From the NCBI GenBank assembly GCA_049966775.1, contig JBMFTZ010000001.1, positions 21,171-85,170 on the forward strand: 64,000 bases of DNA, in the 5' to 3' direction. Shown here in pieces: positions 39,222-48,233 of the stretch. The notes below the pieces were generated by a model. That model searched no databases. It was not told where the DNA came from and was given only the letters and a program-made list of their open reading frames with translations. The DNA comes from JAKAWW01 sp049966775. GTDB lineage: Archaea > Micrarchaeota > Micrarchaeia > Micrarchaeales > Micrarchaeaceae. The position numbers and the translations under genes were made by a program. The stretch's first letter is position 1. Each line of letters begins with the position of its first letter.

Positions 39222-40679
39222 ATGTATGCCAAAGATTTAGGCAGTAGAGAAAAATTCATAATAATAGCAATAGCAGCTATCAGCCTGCTCGCAATAATAT
39301 TATGGTACTTGCTAATAGGCGCTGGCTGGGATCTTATAGCGCATATGCTTAATGCGAAAAGCATGATGGATCTGCATTTATACCATTGCATGGCTAATCC
39401 AAATTGCGGCATCATAAACGGCAAAAGAAGCTTTTATTATTCAACGTATTTCGAACCCCAGAGGGCGCCAATGGTAAGCATCATGTTAATGCCTCTCTAT
39501 CTTATTTTTGGGGATTGGAGCACGCTCGCGTATGCGCTCCTGGTTTTCTCATGCTACCTTGCTGCAATATATTATATAGCTAAGAATTTTGGCATAAGCA
39601 GGATTGCCGCATATGCGGCCATGGCAAGTCCGTACTTTGTTCTGTTCTTGTTCGTAAATGGGGCGGAATTGCTCTCTCTAGTATTTGTAATTATCGCGCT
39701 TGCTTTTCTAAGCAGGAAAAGCGCATATTCTGGACTTTTTCTCGGCCTTGCATTTGTAAGCAAATATACGACCATGCTGCTTCTTCCTATGCTGCTGTTG
39801 CTGATAAAGCCAAAAAAGATAGCATTAGCGGTAATACTTGCGCTCGTACCATCATTGCCCTGGATTGCATTCCAGCTTATATTCATGCATGGCGCCTTGG
39901 CAAGCTATCTGATGTCTATCCAGCTTGCTGCTGATAATTTTACATATTCAGGATTGAGCGTCAAATATTTGATGGTCGTTATAAGTTACCCTCTGCTTAT
40001 ACTCGCCGCCGCGCTAATTCTACTTAGGAAACACGTTCTAAAAGTTTCAAGAAATTTAAGCCTTAATCTTAAAAAAATGCTCCACAGCCTAAAGACAAAA
40101 ACGGAAACAAACACCCGAGTGCACATATGGGCGATAGCGGCCATGTTCGTGGCCCTTTCAATAATCGAGTATGCGATATTGATAAACTCTGCGCCATTTG
40201 CACAAGCAAGGCTTGGATACCTGCTGGCTTTCTCGCTCTCTCTTTTCGTTGCGCTCGCCTTTACATATGCGCTCAGGAATAGGAAGGATGCAAGGAAAAT
40301 AGAGGTAGGATTTGGGTTTGCATTTATTATATTTTTGGTTTTATGCTATGCTTTTTTCGTAATTAATGCGAACGCTGACAAAGTGTACTCGGTTAGAAAT
40401 GTAAATATCACTGATAGTGTGGCAAAGCTTTATGAGCTTGGATATGGCGGTTGTAGGGTTGTATCAAATGATTGGATTTATCTTCTTTACTATGGAGTTA
40501 ATGCGTTCCCGCAGTATTATCCGAATTCCACAAACATGCAGTATCCGATAATTGTATTCTATAACGCAAGCGCGCTCACGAGCAATGCCAGCATACAGGG
40601 GATTAATTCATCTTCGGTCGTGTACAGTTCAAAGAGCTTCTCGATCATGCTGCCAAAAGGTTACAAATGCTACAAGTAA
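39222..40679 (+). CDS. GT-C type membrane glycosyltransferase (PMT/ArnT-like)
   Basis: The 485-residue protein has about ten to eleven membrane helices and a C-terminal extracytoplasmic domain of about 95 residues with sequons. The first loop after helix one has GWDLIAHMLNAKSMMD, where the Asp and following helix fit the catalytic loop of GT-C enzymes that use polyprenyl-phosphate sugars. It probably adds a sugar to a lipid-linked glycan or to protein outside the cell. The ATG at 39222 is chosen because upstream codons overlap the promoter and inverted repeat. The gene is visibly more AT-rich than its neighbours, which may indicate transfer or relaxed selection. The acceptor is unknown. Confidence 0.72.
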   Translation: MYAKDLGSREKFIIIAIAAISLLAIILWYLLIGAGWDLIAHMLNAKSMMDLHLYHCMANPNCGIINGKRSFYYSTYFEPQRAPMVSIMLMPLYLIFGDWSTLAYALLVFSCYLAAIYYIAKNFGISRIAAYAAMASPYFVLFLFVNGAELLSLVFVIIALAFLSRKSAYSGLFLGLAFVSKYTTMLLLPMLLLLIKPKKIALAVILALVPSLPWIAFQLIFMHGALASYLMSIQLAADNFTYSGLSVKYLMVVISYPLLILAAALILLRKHVLKVSRNLSLNLKKMLHSLKTKTETNTRVHIWAIAAMFVALSIIEYAILINSAPFAQARLGYLLAFSLSLFVALAFTYALRNRKDARKIEVGFGFAFIIFLVLCYAFFVINANADKVYSVRNVNITDSVAKLYELGYGGCRVVSNDWIYLLYYGVNAFPQYYPNSTNMQYPIIVFYNASALTSNASIQGINSSSVVYSSKSFSIMLPKGYKCYK

Positions 40680-40705
40680 CTACAGCATAGTTCACGCCGG
40701 ACAAG

Positions 40706-40779
40706 CGCCCTTGCCGGGATTTGAACCCGGATTACAGGCTCCGCAAGCCCGCGTTCTATCCAAGTTATACTACAAGGGC
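40706..40779 (-). tRNA. tRNA-Arg (GCG anticodon)
   Basis: The minus strand folds into a cloverleaf: acceptor GCCCTTG/CAAGGGC, anticodon stem CGGGC/GCCTG, loop TTGCGGA with anticodon GCG, and T arm CCGGG-TTCAAAT-CCCGG. Discriminator G. CCA is not encoded and no intron is seen. A TATA-like AATTTAAATAC lies at promoter distance (about 40790-40800). Confidence 0.95.
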
Positions 40780-40837
40780 ACGCACATAGTATTTAAATTT
40801 AAGCACATATATTAAGATAACCTTTTTGGATGGTAAA

Positions 40838-41899
40838 GTGTACCATACATACCTGACGATACTGATACCTGCGATAGTAACCTTTGTTGTAACAGTAATT
40901 GCTATCCTGTTTGTAAAAGGGTACATGCTAGAATCAGGCGTTGTGTCTATAGACCATAACAAGAAAAACAAGCCGATTGTGCCTAGCAGCGCGGGCATTG
41001 CGGTGGCATTTGGATTTGCTACCGGATTGCTCATTTATATATTCGGAGCCAGCTTTCCAACACCAGCGCACCCGTTTTATGTACCTGTGGCATCACTTGT
41101 CTACATATATGCGACCATACTCGCCGTGATACTGATATCGCTAGGGGGATTGCTCGACGACATTAACGTAAAGAGCAAGATGGTAAAGACCACAGGCATG
41201 AAGGATATAAGGAGAGGCCTGAAGCAATGGCAGAAGCCACTGCTCTCATTCCTGGGTGCCATGCCATTGATGGCTGTCAACGCAGGCAACGCCTTTGTGG
41301 ATGTGCCATTTGTGGGAATGGTTAATTTTGGTGTATTCTATCCGCTTGTAATAATACCTCTTGCCGTGATTTTCGCCGCAAACGCCTTCAACCTGCTCGG
41401 CGGGTTTGACGGCATTGCTGGGGGCTCTGCATTGGTGATGATGCTTGGCTTTTTCATATATAGCACGTTATACGGCACCTATACTGGAGCGCTAATATCT
41501 GCCATAACGATAGCCGCGCTCGCCGCTTTCCTGATTTTCGGGGTGTTCACAAAGAAAAGCGTCCTTCCGGGGGATAGTTTTTCTTATACGGTAGGCGCCA
41601 TAATCGTGGCTCTGATGATTATCGGCAACATGGAAGCATTTGGCGTGATAGTCTTCATACCATGGTTTGTAGAATTTATACTTCATGCGAGAAAAAAGTT
41701 CAACACGACAGATTTAGGCGTGCTACAGCCTGATGGCACCATGAAACCGCCATACGGCAAAAAGATATACAGCTGGACCCACCTGATAATGAATTTCAAG
41801 CGCTGCAAGGAACGGGAAGTTTCGGCATACATGTGGCTTATTGAAGCGGGCTTTGTCGTGCTCGCGTTTGCATTAAAGCTTGCCCACCTACTTATCTAG
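40838..41899 (+). CDS. Polyprenyl-phosphate GlcNAc-1-phosphate transferase (GPT/MraY family)
   Basis: This enzyme starts lipid-linked glycan assembly by moving a sugar-1-phosphate (probably GlcNAc) from UDP to a polyprenyl phosphate. The 353-residue membrane protein shows the family Asp-rich loop LGGLLDDINVKSKM, the NAFNLLGGFDGIAGG signature (N, and FDG), and the final loop containing HARKKFN. About ten helices are predicted. The frame opens with TTG at 40826, but a TATA box (ACATATATTAA, 40804-40814) is only some 17 nt away from it; the GTG at 40838 lies at leaderless distance and is preferred. Together with AglB, UppS and dolichol kinase it completes an N-glycosylation route. Confidence 0.88.
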   Translation: MYHTYLTILIPAIVTFVVTVIAILFVKGYMLESGVVSIDHNKKNKPIVPSSAGIAVAFGFATGLLIYIFGASFPTPAHPFYVPVASLVYIYATILAVILISLGGLLDDINVKSKMVKTTGMKDIRRGLKQWQKPLLSFLGAMPLMAVNAGNAFVDVPFVGMVNFGVFYPLVIIPLAVIFAANAFNLLGGFDGIAGGSALVMMLGFFIYSTLYGTYTGALISAITIAALAAFLIFGVFTKKSVLPGDSFSYTVGAIIVALMIIGNMEAFGVIVFIPWFVEFILHARKKFNTTDLGVLQPDGTMKPPYGKKIYSWTHLIMNFKRCKEREVSAYMWLIEAGFVVLAFALKLAHLLI

Positions 41900-42206
41900 C
41901 GCTAACTTTATGCACACCGAACGCTGCGTACCTACGCAACTTTTTGGGGCTTTTAAGAAGAACCACACCGTTGAGCCGGCCATGCTTTGAATTTACAAGC
42001 TCTATATCGCTGCATTTTATTAAGCTTCTCCTGCCAGCATGATTAGCATAGACCGATGCACCATTTACTATATCTTCAACAGTTTCTTCCAGTTCCTTCT
42101 CAAAGCTTATCAGCGCCTTCTCGTTTACCCGCTCGGCACCCGCTTCTTTAAGGTATTCCTCTATATCATAAAGGCTGAATCCTCTCTTCTTAGCAGCACA
42201 AACCAA
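41892..42206 (-). CDS. Histone-fold protein with N- and C-terminal extensions
   Basis: The central part matches the archaeal histone fold: LKEAGAERVNEKALISFEKELE, then VEDIVNGASVYANHAGRRS and CSDIELV, corresponding to helices one to three and the (H)AGR(K)T...DI signature. Archaeal histones are normally about 67 residues; here the product is about 104, with roughly 12 extra residues before and 25 basic residues after the fold (KSPKKLRRYAAF). There is no ATG; TTG at 42206 follows a GGGGTG ribosome-binding segment, and a TTG at 42221 is the alternative. TATA-like boxes lie at 42229-42270. It overlaps the preceding plus-strand gene end by 8 nt. DNA compaction or transcription control is inferred. 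Confidence 0.78.
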   Translation of the reverse strand: MVCAAKKRGFSLYDIEEYLKEAGAERVNEKALISFEKELEETVEDIVNGASVYANHAGRRSLIKCSDIELVNSKHGRLNGVVLLKSPKKLRRYAAFGVHKVSAR

Positions 42207-42297
42207 GCGAACACACCCCAATGCAGATTAATATAAAAGTAACATTTTTAAATAAAGCCCTATTTAAACGATTAGTGGCACTCCTATATGTGATTCC

Positions 42298-43152
42298 ATG
42301 CGCGCAAGATTCGGATTCCATCTCTCGATAAGAGGCGGTGTGCTTAGTGCGGCAAGCGAGGCGGCGCGCAAAAATTATAGGGCGTTCCAACTTTTTGTCT
42401 CAAACCCTAGATCGTGGAGCGTAACGCATTCACCATCAGAGCAGGCAACGCGCTTCGCGGAATCGAATAGCACGCACAACATCATGGCTTTTGCACATAT
42501 GCCTTACTTGTGCAATCTCTCATCCCCAAGAAAAAACATAGCTGCGAAAAGCATCGAAAGCGCAATAGAAAACATCAACGAGTGCAACGCGCTCAATGTG
42601 AGATATCTTGTATTCCACATGGGGTCGCACCTGGGCGCTGGCAGAAGCGTAGGCATGGCAAATATAATAAAAGCGCTCGGAAGCATATTGGACAGGAGCA
42701 AGCATTGCGATTTGCTGCTCGAAAACTCTGCAGGCTATAACAATAGCATGGGCTCTAAAATAAATGAGATGGCAGAAGTGCTAGAAGCCATAGATTCGAA
42801 AAGATTGGGGATATGCCTTGACACGTGCCACCTTTTTGCAGCCGGCTACGACCTCAGGGATGAAAAGGCTGTGGCAAGGCTGGATGGTGAGTTCATGAGG
42901 CTCATAGGTGCCAAAAAGCTCAAATTGGTGCACTTAAACGATTCGCGGTTTGGACTTGGCAGCGGCCTTGACAGACACTGGCACATAGGTCGGGGTTATA
43001 TAGGCAGAGCGGGTTTCATAAACGTCTTTAAGAGCAAGGTGCTTGGAAACGGTCCCTTTATTATGGAAACACCTTATGAGAACGAACGCTCTGAGGAGAT
43101 GAACCTATCGGCTGCGCTGAACTTCTATAGGGAAGCCAATGCTTTAGAATAG
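42298..43152 (+). CDS. nfo: Endonuclease IV (AP endonuclease)
   Basis: Endonuclease IV cuts DNA 5' of abasic sites in base-excision repair. The 284-residue TIM-barrel protein has the three zinc-site signatures: GICLDTCHLFAAGYD, VHLNDS with the nearby DRHWHIGRGYIG, and FIMETP. Earlier landmarks are FGFHLSIRGG at the start, AFQLFVSNPRSW and HMGSHLGAG. The ATG at 42298 lies about 33 nt downstream of TATTTAAAC. Length and motifs are normal, so the enzyme should be active. The 3' end overlaps the convergent dolichol kinase gene by 9 nt. Confidence 0.94.
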   Translation: MRARFGFHLSIRGGVLSAASEAARKNYRAFQLFVSNPRSWSVTHSPSEQATRFAESNSTHNIMAFAHMPYLCNLSSPRKNIAAKSIESAIENINECNALNVRYLVFHMGSHLGAGRSVGMANIIKALGSILDRSKHCDLLLENSAGYNNSMGSKINEMAEVLEAIDSKRLGICLDTCHLFAAGYDLRDEKAVARLDGEFMRLIGAKKLKLVHLNDSRFGLGSGLDRHWHIGRGYIGRAGFINVFKSKVLGNGPFIMETPYENERSEEMNLSAALNFYREANALE

Positions 43153-44157
43153 GACATAAAACAGGGCAATGAGCGCTGCGGGCACAGTGACATTGTCGTC
43201 AAAACGCGAGCTTACGCTTTCTACAAAAGCGACCACAATGGCCAGCACAATGCTGAGTACAGCTCCTTCGCCGATAGCGTAGAACGAAACGGCGCCCACA
43301 AGAGCGAAAGCCAGGAAGCCTCCAAGCGTTTTTCTACTAACATATGGCAGCTTTGCGAAGCCGAAACGCATGCCGAATATTGTGGCGAGCGCATCACCAA
43401 TGAACAGTATCGCAATTGACACTTCGAGAAATGCAGCGCCACTTATAAACCCGACAAGCATGGCGGTACCTGCTAGTATGTATATCGCACCAGAACCGTA
43501 CGTGCTACCCCGCCTTTCAAAACGCCTAAGCATGGAGTACAAGGCACCGTGGCGCTTTAGGTTAGGCAGTGAATTGTTTAGGGCATACGCTGCTATGATC
43601 AATACGACAAGCATAGGCACGCCCATCCTGCCGAGGGCGAGCACAAGCATTACTATGACTCCCAACCCTATCTGCAGGACATCCCTGCTTGTCTCTATGC
43701 CAACTTCATACGTTTTTTTGTTTCTATTGCTTCCTTTGGCAGCAGCGCTTTCCCTGTACATCTGCCCGTATGCGGTGCCTATCCCGAAAACGCCTATGCC
43801 ATAAGCAAACCTGCCCATGGCGCCATAAATGAACAACCCGTATATGAGCAGGAGCATAAGCCCAATGAAAAGGCAGGGCCTGCTAACGTAGGAATAGGCC
43901 AGCATAAACGCGATCAGCACTGTGCCGATCGAAGCCACGAGCAGCGGATAATAGTAACCGTTGTAGAAGCCGCCGCCGGGCACATTATATGCTCCAAGAA
44001 ACAGCAGCATAAATATGGAAGTAAGCACGCCAAGGGCGAGCGCCGCGCCAAGCAGATAGCGCCTGCCTGCATTGCGGCGCATGAATATCATGCCGATAAT
44101 TACTGATATTGCCACAAGCTGCAGGAGCGAAAGCCCTAGCAGCACAAAATAATACAT
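43144..44157 (-). CDS. Dolichol kinase-like membrane protein
   Basis: The 337-residue protein has about ten helices. Its C-terminal third carries the dolichol/phytol kinase signature (SEC59/VTE5 type): ILFIGDALATIFGMRFG with the GDA..A.I.G core, SRKTLGGFLAF for the KT..G segment, and VESVSSRFDDNVTVP for the ES....DDN..VP segment. These enzymes use CTP to phosphorylate polyprenols, making or salvaging the lipid carrier for glycosylation. The N-terminal 150 residues are a less conserved multi-helix region. It lies 8 nt downstream of asnS and in the same strand run as DUF2070 and uppS, which supports a carrier-lipid role. Confidence 0.82.
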   Translation of the reverse strand: MYYFVLLGLSLLQLVAISVIIGMIFMRRNAGRRYLLGAALALGVLTSIFMLLFLGAYNVPGGGFYNGYYYPLLVASIGTVLIAFMLAYSYVSRPCLFIGLMLLLIYGLFIYGAMGRFAYGIGVFGIGTAYGQMYRESAAAKGSNRNKKTYEVGIETSRDVLQIGLGVIVMLVLALGRMGVPMLVVLIIAAYALNNSLPNLKRHGALYSMLRRFERRGSTYGSGAIYILAGTAMLVGFISGAAFLEVSIAILFIGDALATIFGMRFGFAKLPYVSRKTLGGFLAFALVGAVSFYAIGEGAVLSIVLAIVVAFVESVSSRFDDNVTVPAALIALFYVLF

Positions 44158-44165
44158 CGGCCCAC

Positions 44166-45470
44166 TTACGGCTTGATTCTATTTATCATCCTTGGGAATG
44201 GTATCGCATCCCTTATGTGGTCAAGGTTAAGCAGCCACTTGAGCACGCGCTCGACGCCCATGCCGAATCCGGCGTGCGGCACAGAGCCGTACCTTCTTAG
44301 GTCTATATACCACGAGTAATTATTGACATTCATTTTCAGCTCGTTCATGCGCTCCAGGAGCTCTTCCAGCTTCCATATCCTTTCGCTTCCTCCTATGATC
44401 TCTCCATGCCCATGCGGCGCCTGCAAGTCGGCGCAGAGCACTGTCCGGGGATCTTTTGGATTCACTGGCATATAAAAAGCCTTTATCTCCTTTGGCCAAT
44501 TGTAGATAAATATTGGTTTGTCCTCATCGCTCGTTAGCAGGCGCTCTTCTTCAACGCCAAAATCGTCACCCCATTTTATCTTGCTGCCTTTCTGATTCAG
44601 TATGTCTATCGCTTGCTCGTAGCTTATGCGCTTAAATGGCGACCTCACCTTCTTGATGCTTTCAACATCCACGTTTAGCTTGTGCAGTATTTCCTCATCG
44701 TTCTTGGCAAGCTTGGACGCTATGCCGCTTACAAGCGATTCCTGAAATTTCATGTTGCGCTGGTTGTCAAAATACGCCATTTCAGGCTCAAGGTGCCAAT
44801 ATTCCGCAAGGTGCTTTGTTGTTCTGGATTTTTCAGCCCTATAGGATGGCGCAAACGAATATACCTTTTCCAGCGCGTATATCAGCGCCTCTACGTAAAG
44901 CTGTGAAGATTCTGTAAGGTATGCTTTGCTGTCAAAATAGTTGACTTCGAAAAGATTCGCCCCTGTTTCCCCTCCTGCAAGTGTTATAAGAGGGGGGGTC
45001 ACCTCATAGAAGCCGTTCTTGTCCATGTGCTCCCTTATGTACCTGAAAAGGTGCGATCTTGCCTGCATTATATACTTCATCTTCTCGCTCCTGAGCCACA
45101 AGTGCCTCACATCAAGCAGGAACTCAGTGCTCTGGTATTCCGTTATTGGAAACTGCTCGCCGCTGTGCAGTACCATGAGATTGCTCACTTCGAGCTCCTT
45201 GCCGCCTGGAGCCCTTTCGTCACTTTTTACAACCCCCTCTAGCACTATGCTTGATTCAAGGTACGCTTTGTCTATGCTCCCCCACTCCTCACTGCTTACC
45301 TTGCTCTTGTCTACTACGCACTGCATGGTGTCGCTTACATCCCGCACTACGCAGAAGATCTTGCCGCCGCTGCTCCTCTTCCTGTATATCCATCCCTTTA
45401 CCAGCACACGCTTGCCCACGCTTTTCATTGCTTCGCTTATGTGCTTGCCCTTTGAGTATACATCCAGCAT
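44166..45470 (-). CDS. asnS: Asparaginyl-tRNA synthetase
   Basis: The 434-residue class IIb synthetase has an N-terminal OB-fold anticodon-binding domain (KRVLVKGWIYRKRSS through about residue 105) and a catalytic core. Motif 2, SYRAEKSRTTKHLAEYWHLEPEMAY, has the RTTKHL.E.WH.EPE form that marks AsnRS rather than AspRS. Motif 3 is GFGMGVERVLKWLL. The frame extends to 45518, but a TATA box (AGTATAAAAAG, about 45507-45517) overlaps that start, so the ATG at 45470 is preferred; it also aligns with the usual N-terminus. An AsnRS means direct charging of tRNA-Asn. Confidence 0.93.
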   Translation of the reverse strand: MLDVYSKGKHISEAMKSVGKRVLVKGWIYRKRSSGGKIFCVVRDVSDTMQCVVDKSKVSSEEWGSIDKAYLESSIVLEGVVKSDERAPGGKELEVSNLMVLHSGEQFPITEYQSTEFLLDVRHLWLRSEKMKYIMQARSHLFRYIREHMDKNGFYEVTPPLITLAGGETGANLFEVNYFDSKAYLTESSQLYVEALIYALEKVYSFAPSYRAEKSRTTKHLAEYWHLEPEMAYFDNQRNMKFQESLVSGIASKLAKNDEEILHKLNVDVESIKKVRSPFKRISYEQAIDILNQKGSKIKWGDDFGVEEERLLTSDEDKPIFIYNWPKEIKAFYMPVNPKDPRTVLCADLQAPHGHGEIIGGSERIWKLEELLERMNELKMNVNNYSWYIDLRRYGSVPHAGFGMGVERVLKWLLNLDHIRDAIPFPRMINRIKP

Positions 45471-45526
45471 ATTTATCACGCGCCCTATTTTGTCAAACAT
45501 GCTTTTTATACTTTTCAACTTAGCTG

Positions 45527-47371
45527 CTATATCACTAATATTATAAGCGATGCTATTATAAATGCGCTTGCTATCAGGAGCGGCACCAGCACTTTTGCTA
45601 TTTCGTAGACTGATCCAAGTATCGCGCTGATGCGCTCCCTAGCGTTCGGACCCCATATCCTAAAGTTCTTTATCGCATGCATATTATGGGCTACGGATGC
45701 GATTTCCATGTTTGATAGCGCCTCTTTTAACGCCCAGTCAACATTCTTCATTATCGCGCGATGACTCGAGTATACGCCGAGCACGTTCGAAGCATCGAGA
45801 TCCAAGGTGTTTACCGCGTGGGTGTCAGTAGTGCATACTTCTGCGTCCATGCCAAACTCTTTTTTAATGTGGACCACTAGCTCTTCACGGAGCTGCGGTT
45901 GCATGTTGTTGGCATTGAACTGCAGCAGGGCATACTTGAAGCCGTTGAATCCAAATAGGACCACGTTTAGGTTGCCGTTTGCAAGATCCTTCGGCCTCCC
46001 AAGTGCATCGAACAGGTCTATTGAAGAAGAGCCTATTTTGATACTGCGCGTCCTGTGCGACGGCTTGGAAATGCGGTCTATTGCGCCGATGTACTCCTTT
46101 GCAGCATCAGAGCCCATCGATACCCCTGAAAGCTCGCTCTTGCTAGCGCTTTCGTAGCGGGAGTTGTGGGCATCTATTAGGGCTACGCCGCTAAACATGC
46201 GCTCCAGCTTGCTTTTCAAAAGTCTTGCAACACCAGGATCTATGTCTTCCGTCACTTTCGGCGCCCTGCTCAGTATCGCAAGCGAGGAATCCCCGAAAGA
46301 GAGCACTGACACCTTTGAATTGCCGTATGCGCTTGAATAAAAGGCAGCCTCGCTCGAGCCACGCGCCCTACTGCATTTTTCCACTGCAGAATTTAGCACC
46401 CCGCTAAGCAGTGCAAGTTGCGATGGTGCAACCGGATTGTTGTCTATATTTACTGCGGTGTGCATGATAAAGGTGGGCGCGCCATACGCAGAATGCGCGC
46501 GCCGCTCTAGCAGATACGGAAAATTGCTGCCCCCCAAAGTGCCCAGCGGACCGTAGTGCACCTCTGGTATGAAGAGTATGGCTTTTATCGCGGAGCCGTG
46601 CTTGAAAACAAAGGTATCGGTGCCGATCTCAGCGCTCACGCCTATGTTCGAGATACCTAGCGGGGGATTGACATCTATATTGAAGAGCCAGTTCTGCACA
46701 ACCTGGGACATTGTATCTATCGCTTGCATACCCATGTTCTTCCGGAACGGCCTGTTGAATATGTACAGTATCATGTAGCTCATTACCAGGAATATGAACA
46801 TGGCAGCATAGAGCTTGAAAAGAAGCACACGCAGCGGAACCGAAAACGTGAATATGAACTTGCTATAAGGCACGTATATGAGCACATTCAGGGTTGGCTG
46901 CACCAGAGACAATGTCAGGCCGCCTTTCTGCTTGCCGAGCAATATCTTTGTTATGAAAAACCACCAGCCAAATATGCTCGCGTCGCCAACGAGGATTATG
47001 ACAGACGAGATCGCATAGCTATGGCTGAGCGCGTAGATGGCGTTGCCCAGCAGCATGAACACAGCATAGCTACCGGCACCCACAAGCGCTATGAAAAGGA
47101 TATGCTTAAGCTGTACGTACCTTTTCGCCGCCTTGAATATGATCGTGGTAAACAAAGATGGCACGACCAACACGAGCGTGCCTGTTATTACACCGATTAC
47201 TATCTCGCTTGACAGCTTGTATGCTACTGTTCGACCCATTATAGCTACAGCGCCCAAACCTGCGGCAAAGCCCACTATGAGGAGCACTGCAAGCAGGATG
47301 TATGTCGGCGGAATGCTTTTTAAAAAAATGCTCTTGTTTTTGAGTGGGTCTTCAGTACTTTTGGGCATCAA
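45527..47371 (-). CDS. DUF2070 family membrane protein
   Basis: The 614-residue protein has seven or so N-terminal helices (to about residue 210), a large soluble domain, and a final helix. The soluble part has the archaeal DUF2070 landmarks: EVHYGPLGTLGGSNFPYLL, ALIDAHNSRYE, and CTTDTHAVN. Conserved His and Asp residues in these segments suggest a metal-dependent activity, but the function of the family is not known. It lies between uppS (12 nt) and asnS in a minus-strand run, and DUF2070 genes commonly sit near envelope or informational genes. Start at ATG 47371. Confidence 0.88.
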   Translation of the reverse strand: MMPKSTEDPLKNKSIFLKSIPPTYILLAVLLIVGFAAGLGAVAIMGRTVAYKLSSEIVIGVITGTLVLVVPSLFTTIIFKAAKRYVQLKHILFIALVGAGSYAVFMLLGNAIYALSHSYAISSVIILVGDASIFGWWFFITKILLGKQKGGLTLSLVQPTLNVLIYVPYSKFIFTFSVPLRVLLFKLYAAMFIFLVMSYMILYIFNRPFRKNMGMQAIDTMSQVVQNWLFNIDVNPPLGISNIGVSAEIGTDTFVFKHGSAIKAILFIPEVHYGPLGTLGGSNFPYLLERRAHSAYGAPTFIMHTAVNIDNNPVAPSQLALLSGVLNSAVEKCSRARGSSEAAFYSSAYGNSKVSVLSFGDSSLAILSRAPKVTEDIDPGVARLLKSKLERMFSGVALIDAHNSRYESASKSELSGVSMGSDAAKEYIGAIDRISKPSHRTRSIKIGSSSIDLFDALGRPKDLANGNLNVVLFGFNGFKYALLQFNANNMQPQLREELVVHIKKEFGMDAEVCTTDTHAVNTLDLDASNVLGVYSSHRAIMKNVDWALKEALSNMEIASVAHNMHAIKNFRIWGPNARERISAILGSVYEIAKVLVPLLIASAFIIASLIILVI

Positions 47372-47383
47372 AACACTTGACAG

Positions 47384-48109
47384 CTACTTTCCAAACCTTC
47401 GCTCCCTCTCGCCGAAGTCTTTTATGGCGCTCACTAGGTCATTCCTATCAAAGTCGGGCCAGTATTTTTTTGCAAAGTAGAGCTCAGAATAGCCCGTTTG
47501 CCATGGCAATAATCCGGATAGGCGCATCTCACCTGAGGTCCTTATGACAAGATCCACATCAGGAACCTTGGACGTTATGAGGTGCTTGACCAGCGCTTCT
47601 TCGCTAGGCGGCTCCTTAGAAGTTGCGTAGCCCTTTAGGGCGTGCACTAGGTCGTCCCTTCCGCCATATCCGATAAGCAGATTTATGGTAAATGTTTTGT
47701 ATGTTCTGGTCTTCTGTTGAAGAGAGGCAAGCGCCATTTTCACATTTGCTGGTATCAGGCTTAGATTGCCTATAACATTGATTCTTGTATCGTTTTCCTT
47801 GAGCATTTTCAGTATATCTTTGTCGTTTGCTGCTTTGACGTATATATTGTAAAGTATGCTAAGCTCCCTCTTGCTTCTATTATGGATGTTTTCAACCGAG
47901 AGAGCCCATACGGTGAGCATCTTTATCCCGAGCCCCTTGGCCCATATGCTAAATTTTATGAATTTCTTTACGCCAAGATTATACCCGCGAAAAAAGTCAA
48001 GCCGGTGCTGCCTTGCCCATCTCCTATTGCCATCTGGTATGAGCGCCACGTGGTATGGCACCTTTCCTTCTATACTGTTATGTGATCGCATATGCGCACC
48101 AATATTCAT
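47384..48109 (-). CDS. uppS: Cis-prenyltransferase (undecaprenyl/polyprenyl diphosphate synthase)
   Basis: The enzyme builds the long polyprenyl diphosphate that becomes the glycan carrier. The 241-residue product shows all five family regions: HVALIPDGNRRWARQH with the catalytic Asp, WALSVENIHNRSKREL, NLLIGYGGRDDLVHA, DVDLVIRTSGEMRLSGLLPWQ, and YSELYFAKKYWPDF. Starts at ATG 48109 or 48091 are both possible. A TATA-like ATTATTTAAAG lies near 48146-48156. It is the first gene of a minus-strand run with DUF2070, asnS and the dolichol kinase, a grouping that makes metabolic sense for carrier-lipid supply. Confidence 0.94.
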   Translation of the reverse strand: MNIGAHMRSHNSIEGKVPYHVALIPDGNRRWARQHRLDFFRGYNLGVKKFIKFSIWAKGLGIKMLTVWALSVENIHNRSKRELSILYNIYVKAANDKDILKMLKENDTRINVIGNLSLIPANVKMALASLQQKTRTYKTFTINLLIGYGGRDDLVHALKGYATSKEPPSEEALVKHLITSKVPDVDLVIRTSGEMRLSGLLPWQTGYSELYFAKKYWPDFDRNDLVSAIKDFGERERRFGK

Positions 48110-48197
48110 AAGCCATATCTGCCTTCTTGCCGGGCTTTTTGCTGCTTTAAATAATGCAAATTAATATGAGTAATATACAAATATTAATATTGAATAG

Positions 48198-48210
48198 GTA
48201 TAAATATAAA
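48198..48210 (+). promoter_or_regulatory. TATA box of the RFC large-subunit gene
   Basis: GTATAAATATAAA lies about 30 nt before the ATG at 48234, which decides that ATG over an in-frame ATG (48210) that overlaps the box itself. Confidence 0.5.
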
Positions 48211-48233
48211 TGCGGTGCGCTCCAGCGGTCACT

